This document shows positions 1-8,646 of a DNA stretch of 64,000 bases, piece by piece; position 1 is the stretch's first letter; every line of letters begins with the position of its first letter. A program made the position numbers and the translations under genes. Below the pieces are notes generated by a model. That model searched no databases, was not told the origin of the DNA, and saw nothing but the letters and a program-made list of their open reading frames with translations. Origin of the DNA: Aliarcobacter cibarius (GTDB lineage: Bacteria > Campylobacterota > Campylobacteria > Campylobacterales > Arcobacteraceae); contig NZ_CP054051.1 in NCBI RefSeq assembly GCF_013372265.1, forward strand, positions 632,263 through 696,262, in the 5' to 3' direction.

Positions 1-226
1 TTTTAATCATAACACCAAAAATTGAAGACTTTTCGTCTTTTTTAATATTTAAAAAAATACCATTTACTAGCTCCTGTTCAAAACAAATAGATTCAATTGA
101 GTTCCAAACTCTTTTATAGCCTTTAATTTTTATAGGAATTAAATCTTCTTTTTTTAGCTCTCTATTCTTAAATGAGTTTTGAGCACTTTTTATATTTACT
201 AATGAACCAAATCCAAACAAATACAT
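1..226 (-). CDS. Gamma-glutamylcyclotransferase-like protein, N-terminal part (runs off the window)
   Basis: The reverse strand opens at 226 with an ATG preceded by a clear AGGAG ribosome site (234-238) and stays open for 75 codons to the window edge, so the C-terminus is missing. The product begins MYLFGFGSLVN, like the Y-G-S-L loop that starts proteins of the gamma-glutamylcyclotransferase/ChaC/AIG2 fold. These enzymes cyclise gamma-glutamyl groups to 5-oxoproline. The rest of the visible part (GYKRVWNS) also suits that fold. Substrate cannot be judged because the catalytic Glu region lies outside the window. Confidence 0.6.
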   Translation of the reverse strand, partial: MYLFGFGSLVNIKSAQNSFKNRELKKEDLIPIKIKGYKRVWNSIESICFEQELVNGIFLNIKKDEKSSIFGVMIK

Positions 227-443
227 AAAAAATCTCCTGATGAAAAATAATAATTTTATTGTATCAAAATATTAAATTTATCTCAAAAAGTCTATAACTG
301 ATAAAAATAATTATTTGGAATCTTAATAAAAATGCTAAATATTTTGATAAAATAGTAATTTTTGTATTTAGAATAAATATAAATTAATAAAAAATAATTT
401 AAATATTTAGTTATTTAATTAACTTTATGTGGGAGAAATGTAA

Positions 444-827
444 ATGAGTCAAGAGGTTAAATTATCAAAGGATACTATGATAGTTTCAGAAACAGATCCA
501 AAAGGAATTATTATATACGCAAATAGTGACTTTTGTTCTATTGCTGGATATGAAAAAGAGGAGTTGATTGGAAAACCTCACAATTTAGTAAGACATCCTG
601 ATATGCCAAAAGTAGCATTTAAAGACTTGTGGGAAACTATAAAAAGTGGTAAAGTTTGGAAGGGAATAGTTAAAAATAAAACAAAAGATGGAAGATACTA
701 CTGGGTAAATGCAACTGCTTATCCTTCTAAAAATAGTAAAGGTGAACTTAGATATGTCTCTATTAGAATAAAGCCAACTGATGATGAAATTAATAATGCT
801 ATTTCGTTATATAAAACTTTAGTTTAA
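444..827 (+). CDS. Single PAS-domain sensor protein (Aer/CetB-like)
   Basis: A 127-residue protein made almost entirely of one PAS domain. Residues about 20-110 carry the PAS signature: TDPKGIIIYAN, the GYEKEELIGKPHNLVRHPDMP stretch, and a PAC-like WVNATAYP segment. The H-N-L-V-R-H-P-D-M-P motif is typical of Aer-type aerotaxis PAS domains that bind FAD. There is no transmembrane segment, HAMP or output domain, so it probably works with a separate partner, as Campylobacter CetB works with CetA. No such partner lies next to it. The start follows a GGGAGA ribosome site at 431-436. Cofactor and partner are inferred. Confidence 0.75.
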   Translation: MSQEVKLSKDTMIVSETDPKGIIIYANSDFCSIAGYEKEELIGKPHNLVRHPDMPKVAFKDLWETIKSGKVWKGIVKNKTKDGRYYWVNATAYPSKNSKGELRYVSIRIKPTDDEINNAISLYKTLV

Positions 828-849
828 GAATTTAATATGATTCTTAAAC
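822..849 (+). terminator. Hairpin at the end of the PAS gene
   Basis: GTTTAAGAAT (822-831) pairs perfectly with ATTCTTAAAC (840-849) across an 8-nt loop. It includes the stop codon of the PAS gene and lies between convergent genes. There is no good T-tract after it, so termination is only likely. Confidence 0.4.
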
Positions 850-886
850 CAAGATGAGGTTAAAGTTAAATCAACAATAAAATAAT

Positions 887-2032
887 TTATGAATGATACT
901 TCTTATAAAATATCATGCATAAAATAGCTCCTAAAAATGCCATAAAAGCACCAACTAAAGCTGGATAATTATAGTTAAATCCAAACAGTAAAGGTATTCC
1001 TCCAAATAGAGCTCCCAAAGAGTTTGCTACATTAAAAGCAGCTTGTATAAAAGCAGCTCCTAGCATTTCTGAATTTTTTGCATTTTTTACCATTACCATG
1101 TTTATTGGAGTTCCTATGCTCATAGCAAAAACACCACAAATAAAAGTTAAAACTAAAGATATAGTTTTATTTTCACTTAGAAAAAATACTAGTAATAAAA
1201 AGAAAACCATAAACGATAGAAGATAAATAGCAACTTTTATAGGGTCTTTTTTATCTGCTAAATAACCTCCAAGAATATTTCCTAAAACCATTCCTATTCC
1301 AGCAATTAGCATTAGGTATGAAATAGAACTTGGATCAAACTTTGAAACATTTATAAGTAATGGGGCAATATAACTAAACCATGCAAAAAGTCCACCAAAA
1401 CCAATTGCTACAATTAATATAATATTCCAAGCTTTAAATGTAAGAAAAAATTCAATTTCTTCTTTAAATGTTACAGTTTTAAGAGATTTTAATTTTGGCA
1501 TAAATTTAAATAATGATAAAACAGTAATTGCACCTAAAAATGAGACAGCAAAAAATGCCCATTTGTAGCTTGTTATATGTCCTATATAAGTTAAAATAGG
1601 AACAACAAAAAGTATGGCAAGAGTAAGACCTGTAAACATGGACGAAACTGCTTGAGCCTCTTTGCCTTTTGTTGCTAATTTAATTGCAACAATTGTTCCA
1701 ACACCAAAGAAAGCACCATGAGGAAGGCCAGCAAGAAATCTTGACATCAAAAGAGTGTTATAATCAGGCGCTACTATTGATAAAGCATTAAATAGTGTGA
1801 ATAAAATCATATAAACTATTAAAATATTTTTAGGTGGAAATTTTGAACTTAGAGCTACTAAAATAGGAGCCCCTACAACAACTCCAAATGCATAGGCAGA
1901 TATTAAATGACCAGCTACTGGAATAGATACTCCCAAATCTTTTGCTACATCAGGTAAAAGTCCCATAATAATAAATTCAGTTGTTCCAATAGCTAATCCA
2001 CCAATAGCCAAAGGCAATAATTGTTTTGTCAT
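887..2032 (-). CDS. MFS efflux transporter (AraJ/sugar-efflux type)
   Basis: A 381-residue, very hydrophobic protein with about 12 predicted membrane helices, the normal size for a major facilitator superfamily antiporter. The opening (LAIGGLAIGTTEFIIMGLLPDVAKDLGVS) and the later GRFLAG-like segment 'SRFLAGLPHGAFFG' are typical of the AraJ/arabinose-efflux group of inner-membrane drug and sugar exporters driven by the proton gradient. It lies 71 bp downstream of the hydrolase gene on the same strand and may share its promoter. The substrate cannot be predicted from sequence. Confidence 0.8.
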   Translation of the reverse strand: MTKQLLPLAIGGLAIGTTEFIIMGLLPDVAKDLGVSIPVAGHLISAYAFGVVVGAPILVALSSKFPPKNILIVYMILFTLFNALSIVAPDYNTLLMSRFLAGLPHGAFFGVGTIVAIKLATKGKEAQAVSSMFTGLTLAILFVVPILTYIGHITSYKWAFFAVSFLGAITVLSLFKFMPKLKSLKTVTFKEEIEFFLTFKAWNIILIVAIGFGGLFAWFSYIAPLLINVSKFDPSSISYLMLIAGIGMVLGNILGGYLADKKDPIKVAIYLLSFMVFFLLLVFFLSENKTISLVLTFICGVFAMSIGTPINMVMVKNAKNSEMLGAAFIQAAFNVANSLGALFGGIPLLFGFNYNYPALVGAFMAFLGAILCMIFYKKYHS

Positions 2033-2103
2033 AATTTACCTTATTTTAGATTTTAGTTTGCAATTCTATTGAAAAAAGCTAAAGCTAAAGTAATAACAAA
2101 TTT

Positions 2104-2865
2104 TTATATAGACCAAAACTCTATTTTAGATGCGAAAAAAATAGGACATTCTATCATTGGATAGTGTCCAGCTTCTTGACACTCTATAATTTCAACATCA
2201 TTAAAGATTTCGAAACATTTTGAAACTTCAGACTTTGAAAAAACAGGAAAATCATATTTACCTGTAATTATTTTTATTGGAATATCAATTTTAAGTTTGT
2301 TATCATTATTTAAATTAAAATTTATATTTAAATACATATTCATATAAGACACTCTAGCTTCTAGTAAAGAGCAATTATATGCTAAATTTATACGGTATTT
2401 TTTCCATGAATTATTATATCTTTGACTTGATTGTTCTACAATTTCTTCAATCTTTCCACTATTTTTTTTCATTTGTAAAAGTAGATTTTCTTTAGCTTTT
2501 GTAGTACTTTTTAAACCCAAATAGCTAATTGGAGTAATTAAAATTAGTTTATTTACTCTAACATCTTTACTTGCTATATGTTGAGCTATCATTGTAGACA
2601 TAGAGTGAGCAACTAATATATATTTTTTTAATTGTAAAAAAGATGCTAAATTAATAATATCACTTATAGATTCTTCTAAATTATATTTTCCTAAAATACT
2701 TTTTGAGTTTCCATATCCTCTTAAATCAACCATAAAACAACTAAAAATTTCTTTGTCAAAATAATTTATACAAGCTTCATAATTTGAAGAATCACCCATT
2801 AACTCATGTAAAAATATAATATTTTTTTTCCCATTTCCAAATTTCTTGTAAGTTAAAATTTCCAT
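2104..2865 (-). CDS. Alpha/beta-hydrolase fold enzyme
   Basis: A 253-residue single-domain hydrolase. The nucleophile elbow is AHSMS with Ser88. The probable acid is Asp205 (GKYDFPV) and the histidine is His234 (EAGHYPM), so the triad is complete. An oxyanion-type HELMGDSS motif sits near residue 20 and 'DLRGYGNS' at about 47-54 is also family-typical. No signal peptide, so cytoplasmic. Substrate unknown: esterase, lactonase or acyl-transfer activities are all possible. It is the first gene of a leftward pair with the MFS exporter and diverges from the str operon. Confidence 0.8.
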   Translation of the reverse strand: MEILTYKKFGNGKKNIIFLHELMGDSSNYEACINYFDKEIFSCFMVDLRGYGNSKSILGKYNLEESISDIINLASFLQLKKYILVAHSMSTMIAQHIASKDVRVNKLILITPISYLGLKSTTKAKENLLLQMKKNSGKIEEIVEQSSQRYNNSWKKYRINLAYNCSLLEARVSYMNMYLNINFNLNNDNKLKIDIPIKIITGKYDFPVFSKSEVSKCFEIFNDVEIIECQEAGHYPMIECPIFFASKIEFWSI

Positions 2866-2912
2866 TTAATTCCTTAACATTTTTTAGATTTTATTGAAAA
2901 AGAACTAAGAAG

Positions 2913-2918
2913 ATTATA
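2913..2918 (-). promoter_or_regulatory. Probable -10 box for the hydrolase gene
   Basis: On the minus strand this reads TATAAT, 48 bases before the hydrolase start codon. Campylobacterota sigma70 promoters often lack a -35 box, and none is obvious here. Confidence 0.45.
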
Positions 2919-2945
2919 ATAAAGGATATTTTAAAAAAAACTAGG

Positions 2946-2951
2946 TATAAT
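2946..2951 (+). promoter_or_regulatory. -10 box of the str operon promoter
   Basis: TATAAT follows AGG and is preceded by a long A/T-rich stretch, as in Campylobacterota sigma70 promoters. Transcription starting about 7 bases downstream would give an untranslated leader of roughly 120 bases before rpsL. A dedicated promoter fits the absence of rpoB/rpoC immediately upstream. Confidence 0.6.
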
Positions 2952-2980
2952 GCAAAACTTTTTTAGAAAACACTACAACA

Positions 2981-3061
2981 GGTTTCCTAGAATGGTAGTA
3001 TCGTTTCAAATATGTTTTGAAGTTTACGAGAAGCATGAGTAGGGCTATAGCTACTCAAACC
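2981..3061 (+). promoter_or_regulatory. Structured 5' leader of the rpsL-rpsG-fusA mRNA
   Basis: Three pairings are visible. GGTTT (2981-2985) can pair with AAACC (3057-3061). Inside it TTCAAA (3005-3010) pairs with TTTGAA (3016-3021), and GAGTAG (3037-3042) pairs with CTACTC (3051-3056). Together they form an 81-nt, multi-branched element ending about 20 bases before the rpsL start. Leaders of ribosomal-protein operons are often bound by one of the encoded proteins, but that role here is inference. It shares some layout with a tRNA (TA after the first 7 bases, GGTAG loop, 7-nt loop) but lacks a T-loop. Confidence 0.45.
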
Positions 3062-3081
3062 AAATTTTATAAAGGAAAGAA

Positions 3082-3462
3082 ATGCCTACAATTAATCAGC
3101 TTGTAAGAAATGAGCGAAAAAAAGTGATTGAAAAATCAAAATCACCAGCATTAAAAAAATGTCCACAAAGAAGAGGAGTATGTACAAGAGTATATACAAC
3201 AACTCCTAAAAAACCTAACTCGGCTTTAAGAAAAGTTGCAAAAGTTAGATTAACTACAGGATTTGAAGTAATTTCATACATCGGTGGAGAAGGACATAAC
3301 CTTCAAGAGCACTCAATCGTGCTAGTAAGAGGGGGAAGAGTAAAAGATTTACCTGGGGTTAAATACCACATTGTAAGAGGTGCGTTAGATTCAGCTGGTG
3401 TAAATAACAGAACTGTATCTAGATCTAAATATGGTACAAAAAGACCAAAAGCTAAAAAATAA
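3082..3462 (+). CDS. rpsL: 30S ribosomal protein S12
   Basis: The 126-residue product is a full-length S12 with the invariant N-terminus ([12 protein letters not shown]), the decoding-site loop [19 protein letters not shown], and the [10 protein letters not shown] segment. S12 sits at the decoding centre of the small subunit and monitors codon-anticodon pairing. Lys at the PKKPNSA position is the streptomycin-sensitive type. It is the first gene of the str operon; the next gene starts 15 bases after its stop. GGAAAG before the ATG serves as ribosome site. Confidence 0.98.
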   Translation: MPTINQLVRNERKKVIEKSKSPALKKCPQRRGVCTRVYTTTPKKPNSALRKVAKVRLTTGFEVISYIGGEGHNLQEHSIVLVRGGRVKDLPGVKYHIVRGALDSAGVNNRTVSRSKYGTKRPKAKK

Positions 3463-3474
3463 GTAGAAGGATAG

Positions 3475-3945
<471 letters not shown>

Positions 3946-3954
3946 GATATAGTT

Positions 3955-6063
3955 ATGGCAAGAAAAGTACCTTTAAATAGAGTTAGAAATATTGGTATTG
4001 CTGCACATATTGATGCAGGAAAAACAACAAGTACTGAAAGAATTTTATTCTATACAGGAGTTTCTCATAAAATTGGAGAAGTTCATGAAGGTGCTGCAAC
4101 AATGGACTGGATGGAACAAGAGCAAGAAAGAGGTATTACAATTACTTCTGCTGCTACAACTTGTTTCTGGACACATCCAAAAACAAATGAGCAATTACAA
4201 ATAAATATCATTGACACTCCGGGTCACGTTGACTTTACAATTGAAGTTGAGAGATCTATGAGGGTTCTTGATGGTGCTGTTGCTGTATTCTGTTCAGTTG
4301 GTGGAGTTCAACCACAATCTGAAACTGTTTGGAGACAAGCAAATAAGTATGGAGTTCCAAGAATTATTTATGTAAATAAAATGGATAGAACTGGAGCTAA
4401 CTTCTTTAATGTTATGAACCAAGTAAGAGATAGATTAAAAGCAAATCCGGTTCCACTTCAAATTCCAATTGGTGCAGAAGATCAATTTAGAGGAATGGTA
4501 GATTTAGTAAAAATGAAAGCTTATACATATAACCTAGATGCACAAGCTGGTGAAATGTATAAAATAGAAGAAATTCCTGCTGATTTAGTTGAATTAGCTA
4601 ATGAATACAGAGAAAAGCTTGTAGAAGCTGCTGCTGAATCAAGTGATGAATTAATGGATAAATATTTAGGTGGAGAAGAATTAACTGAGGAAGAAATCAC
4701 AGCTGGAATCAAAAAAAGATGTTTAGCTATGGAAGTAACTCCAATGGTTTGTGGAACTTCATTTAAAAACAAAGGTATCCAACCATTACTTGATGCTGTT
4801 GCTATGTATTTACCATCACCAACTGAAGTTGCTGATATTAAAGGTGAAACTCAAGATGGTGAAGCTGTAATCGTTCCTTCAACTGATAAAGGTGAAGTAG
4901 CTGCTTTAGCATTCAAAATTATGACTGACCCATTCGTTGGACAATTAACATTTACAAGAATTTATAGAGGAGTTCTAGAGTCTGGAACTTACGTATTAAA
5001 CTCTACAAAAATGAAAAAAGAGAGAATAGGAAGATTATTAAAAATGCATGCTAACTCTAGAGAAGAAGTTAAAGAACTTTATGCTGGAGAAATTGGTGCA
5101 GTTGTTGGTCTTAAAGATACAATTACAGGTGATACATTAGCAAGTGAAAAAGATCCAGTTATTCTAGAAAGAATGGATTTCCCAGAACCAGTTATCTCTG
5201 TTGCGGTTGAGCCAAAAACAAAAGCTGATCAAGAGAAAATGGGTATTGCATTAGGTAAACTTGCTGAAGAGGATCCATCATTTAAAGTATGGACTGATGA
5301 AGAAACTGGACAAACTATTATTGCAGGAATGGGTGAATTACACCTTGAAATTCTTGTAGATAGAATGAAAAGAGAATTTAAAGTTGAGGCTGAAGTAGGT
5401 GCTCCACAAGTTGCATATAGAGAAACTATCAGAAATGCTGTTAAGCAAGAGTATAAATATGCAAAACAATCTGGAGGTAAAGGTCAATATGGACATGTTT
5501 ACTTAGAGATTAAACCATTACCAGCAGGTAGTGAGCCAACATTTAAATTCAATAATGATATTAAAGGTGGGGTTGTACCAAAAGAGTATATTCCAGCTGT
5601 TGAAAAAGGTGCATTTGAAGCTATGCAAGGTGGTATTCTTGCAGGTTATCCAATGGTTGATATCGAAGTTACTCTTTATGATGGAAGCTACCATGAAGTG
5701 GATTCATCTGAGATGGCATTTAAATTAGCTGCTTCAATGGGATTCAAACAAGGGTGTAGAAGTGCAGCTGCAGGTGCAGTTTTACTTGAGCCAATGATGA
5801 AAGTTGAAATTGAAACTCCTGAAGATTATATGGGAGATGTTATTGGTGACTGTAACAAAAGAAGAGGACAAGTTCAATCTATGGATGACAGAGCAGGTAT
5901 CAAACTTGTTACTGCAATGATTCCATTATCTGAAATGTTCGGATATTCAACAGATTTAAGATCTATGTCTCAAGGAAGAGCAACATATTCTATGATATTT
6001 GACTCTTACCAAGAAGTTCCTAGAAATGTATCTGAAGAGATTATGAAAAAAAGAAATGGTTAA
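3955..6063 (+). CDS. fusA: Elongation factor G
   Basis: A 702-residue translational GTPase that drives translocation and, with RRF, ribosome recycling. The G domain has the P-loop [14 protein letters not shown], switch [10 protein letters not shown] and NKMD. Domain IV-V motifs such as GGKGQYGHV and [16 protein letters not shown] are intact. It ends the str operon and is followed directly by a strong terminator, so tufA is not co-transcribed here as it is in enterobacteria. Confidence 0.98.
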   Translation: MARKVPLNRVRNIGIAAHIDAGKTTSTERILFYTGVSHKIGEVHEGAATMDWMEQEQERGITITSAATTCFWTHPKTNEQLQINIIDTPGHVDFTIEVERSMRVLDGAVAVFCSVGGVQPQSETVWRQANKYGVPRIIYVNKMDRTGANFFNVMNQVRDRLKANPVPLQIPIGAEDQFRGMVDLVKMKAYTYNLDAQAGEMYKIEEIPADLVELANEYREKLVEAAAESSDELMDKYLGGEELTEEEITAGIKKRCLAMEVTPMVCGTSFKNKGIQPLLDAVAMYLPSPTEVADIKGETQDGEAVIVPSTDKGEVAALAFKIMTDPFVGQLTFTRIYRGVLESGTYVLNSTKMKKERIGRLLKMHANSREEVKELYAGEIGAVVGLKDTITGDTLASEKDPVILERMDFPEPVISVAVEPKTKADQEKMGIALGKLAEEDPSFKVWTDEETGQTIIAGMGELHLEILVDRMKREFKVEAEVGAPQVAYRETIRNAVKQEYKYAKQSGGKGQYGHVYLEIKPLPAGSEPTFKFNNDIKGGVVPKEYIPAVEKGAFEAMQGGILAGYPMVDIEVTLYDGSYHEVDSSEMAFKLAASMGFKQGCRSAAAGAVLLEPMMKVEIETPEDYMGDVIGDCNKRRGQVQSMDDRAGIKLVTAMIPLSEMFGYSTDLRSMSQGRATYSMIFDSYQEVPRNVSEEIMKKRNG

Positions 6064-6084
6064 TCCATTTTAGATTTTTATTAG

Positions 6085-6117
6085 AAAGGGATGTGCTAGT
6101 GCATGTCCCTTTTTTTA
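6085..6117 (+). terminator. Rho-independent terminator of the str operon
   Basis: AAAGGGATGTGC (6085-6096) pairs with GCATGTCCCTTT (6101-6112) over a TAGT loop, with two G-U pairs, and is followed by a run of T. It lies 21 bases after the fusA stop. Confidence 0.85.
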
Positions 6118-6182
6118 TTAGATTTATATAATTAATCTACTAAAATGATTTTTTATATAAGTTTATTAATAAAGAGGAAGTA

Positions 6183-7049
6183 TTGAGATTAGAAAGAAGT
6201 TGTAAACACTTAGATAAAATCGAAAATATTGGAGTGATTCTTAGACCACAAAGTCCAGAGTTGAAAAATGTATATTTTAAAATTGAAGCTATGTTTTTAG
6301 AAAAAAATATAAATTTAATACTTGAAGAAAACTCTGCTAATATGATAGAAAAACAAGGAATTGATTTTGATACTTTGTGTAAAAAAGTAGATTTCTTAAT
6401 AAGTATTGGAGGAGATGGAACTCTTTTAGGATTAGCAAGAAAAGCTTTTAAGTATGATTTGCCAGTTTTAGGAATAAATCTAGGAACATTAGGTTTTTTA
6501 ACAGATTTAAGTATGGAACAACTTCCAAAATTTATCGATGACTTAGTAAAAGATGATTATAAAATTAATCCTAGAATGATAATTGAAGGGCAAATAAAAG
6601 ATAAAAAATTTATAGCTTTTAATGATATTGTAATATCTAGAAAAAATCTTTCAACTATGCTTGAAGTTAGAGCAAAAATTGATAAAAAAGCTTTTAATAC
6701 ATATTTTGGAGATGGACTTATTGTTTCAACACCTAGTGGTTCAACTGCCTATAATTTATCTGTTGGTGGACCAATAGTCTATCCACTAACAAATGCTTTT
6801 ATAATAACTCCAATAGCACCGCATTCACTAACTCAAAGACCAATAGTTGTACCTGCTGATTTTGAAATTGAATTTAAAGTTACAAAAAATACAGGAGCAG
6901 TTGTAATTATTGATGGACAAGAATTATATGATTTAAATAAAGATGAAATTATAAAAATAAAAATAGCTACAAAAAAATCAAAAATGCTACATAGAAGTAG
7001 TAGAGATTTTTTTGAAGTTTTAAGTGAAAAATTAAGATGGGGAAATTAG
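6183..7049 (+). CDS. nadK: NAD kinase
   Basis: A 288-residue ATP-NAD kinase that makes NADP from NAD. The GGDGT nucleotide motif is at residues 76-80 and the substrate loop reads STPSGSTAYNLSVGGP. The start is a TTG with AGAGGAAG just upstream; the spacing is short, but the N-terminus MRLERSCKHLDKIENIG fits the family well. It is translationally linked to recN, whose TTG begins one base after its stop. Confidence 0.93.
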   Translation: MRLERSCKHLDKIENIGVILRPQSPELKNVYFKIEAMFLEKNINLILEENSANMIEKQGIDFDTLCKKVDFLISIGGDGTLLGLARKAFKYDLPVLGINLGTLGFLTDLSMEQLPKFIDDLVKDDYKINPRMIIEGQIKDKKFIAFNDIVISRKNLSTMLEVRAKIDKKAFNTYFGDGLIVSTPSGSTAYNLSVGGPIVYPLTNAFIITPIAPHSLTQRPIVVPADFEIEFKVTKNTGAVVIIDGQELYDLNKDEIIKIKIATKKSKMLHRSSRDFFEVLSEKLRWGN

Positions 7050-7050
7050 T

Positions 7051-8580
7051 TTGATTAATAGAATTTATATTAAAAATTGTCTTAGTTTTAAAGAAGTAAA
7101 TCTAGAGTTTCAAAAAGGTTTGAATATTTTCAGTGGTCCTAGTGGAGCAGGAAAATCTGTTTTAATGCAAGAGATTTTAGCATTATTTGCTTTTAATGAT
7201 GTAAAAAGTGAATTAAGTGAACTTGAATTTACAAATAATAGTTTAGAAGATTTTACATATGGAATTGAAATTGGTGATGATTTAATCATAAAAAACATCA
7301 AAAAAGAGAAAGTAAGATATTTTTTAAATAATCAATCAATATCAAAAAAGAATTTACAAAACATCTCTTCGAAGTTGATAAAACAATTAAATTTAAAAGA
7401 TACTAGTGATTTTGAAAGTCAAAGAATAATAGAGTTTTTAGATAGGTTATCTTCAAAAAACAGTATAGAATTCAAAAATATAAAAAAATTATTTGATGAT
7501 AAATTTAAAGAGTTTTCTAGTATAAAAAAAGAGTTAAATAAACTATACGAAGATGAAAAAAAAATAGAAGATTTAAAAGATTTTGTAAAATTTGAGATAA
7601 AAAAAATAGAGGATATTGATCCAAAAGAGGATGAATATGAAAAACTAAATTCTATAAAAAAATCTTTAGCAAAAAAAGAAAAAATAGAAAAAGCTATGAA
7701 TAGAGCAAGTACAATTTTTGAATTAAATAATAGCGTTACTGATTTATTACAGCTTTTAGAAATAGATTCTACATTTTTTGATGAAGCTATGAATGAACTA
7801 AATAATATTTTTGAAAAATCAAGTGATAGTTTAAATGAGCTTGACGATATAAATATTGAGGAAGTTTTAAATAGAATTGAAAAAATATCTAGTTTACAAA
7901 AGAGATTTGGTTCGATTAAAGAAGCTTTAGAATATAAAGAAGAAAAGAAATTAGAGTTAGAATCTTATATGAATATATCTTTTTCTAAAACTCGTTTAGA
8001 AAAAGAGTTCTCTTCATTAGAAATTGAAATTCAAAATATAGCTCAACAAATCAGCGAGTTTAGAAAAAGTAGCTTGCTTTTATTAGAAGATAAGATTAAT
8101 TATTATTTAAAGTTTTTATATTTAAATAATGCAAAAATAGATTTAATTAACAAAGAGTTAGATTTTACAGGAATGGATGAAATATTATTTGAGTTAAATG
8201 AAGTTTCTCTTGATACTATTAGTTCTGGTGAGTATAATAGACTTAGGCTTGCTCTTTTAAGTGCTATTTCAGAGTTTGATATTGGAGAAAATGGAGTTCT
8301 GTTTTTAGATGAAATTGATGCAAATTTAAGTGGAAAAGAGAGTGATGCAATATCAAAAGTATTAATATCTCTTAGTAAAAATTATCAAATTTTTGCAATT
8401 TCACATCAACCTCAATTAACATCAAGTGCAAATCAGCATTTTTTAGTTGATAAAAAAGATGGAGTTTCGACTGTAAAATTATTAAATAGTAGTGAAAAAA
8501 TAATTGAAATTGCAAGAATGATTAGTGGTGAAAGTGTAACAAATGAGGCTATAGAATTTGCAAAAAATCTTCTGAAATAA
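7051..8580 (+). CDS. recN: DNA repair ATPase RecN
   Basis: A 509-residue SMC-like protein of double-strand break repair, slightly shorter than the usual ~550. The Walker A motif GPSGAGKS is at 29-36, long coiled-coil arms fill about 150-370, and the C-terminal head has the SSGEYNRLRLAL signature, the Walker B LFLDEIDANLSG and the ISHQPQL switch. Begins with TTG one base after nadK, a pairing seen in many bacteria. Confidence 0.92.
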   Translation: MINRIYIKNCLSFKEVNLEFQKGLNIFSGPSGAGKSVLMQEILALFAFNDVKSELSELEFTNNSLEDFTYGIEIGDDLIIKNIKKEKVRYFLNNQSISKKNLQNISSKLIKQLNLKDTSDFESQRIIEFLDRLSSKNSIEFKNIKKLFDDKFKEFSSIKKELNKLYEDEKKIEDLKDFVKFEIKKIEDIDPKEDEYEKLNSIKKSLAKKEKIEKAMNRASTIFELNNSVTDLLQLLEIDSTFFDEAMNELNNIFEKSSDSLNELDDINIEEVLNRIEKISSLQKRFGSIKEALEYKEEKKLELESYMNISFSKTRLEKEFSSLEIEIQNIAQQISEFRKSSLLLLEDKINYYLKFLYLNNAKIDLINKELDFTGMDEILFELNEVSLDTISSGEYNRLRLALLSAISEFDIGENGVLFLDEIDANLSGKESDAISKVLISLSKNYQIFAISHQPQLTSSANQHFLVDKKDGVSTVKLLNSSEKIIEIARMISGESVTNEAIEFAKNLLK

Positions 8581-8611
8581 TAATCAAATATATCTTTCTC
8601 CTATTTTTCGC

Positions 8612-8617
8612 TATAAT
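8612..8617 (+). promoter_or_regulatory. -10 box for the double-Cache chemoreceptor
   Basis: TATAAT 30 bases before the ATG, with a T-rich run upstream. CTGGAG at 8636-8641 is the ribosome site. Confidence 0.55.
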
Positions 8618-8646
8618 GAGAAACGACCAAAAAATCTGGAGAAACG

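Noticed and set aside
2981-3061. Possible tRNA gene upstream of rpsL
   Set aside because: Only 5 acceptor pairs form, there is no GTTC-type T-loop, the region between the second and third stems is too long, and the anticodon loop would be odd. A leader structure is more likely.
3096-3281. Leftward open frame inside rpsL
   Set aside because: It is a shadow of the S12 coding sequence without ribosome site or promoter.
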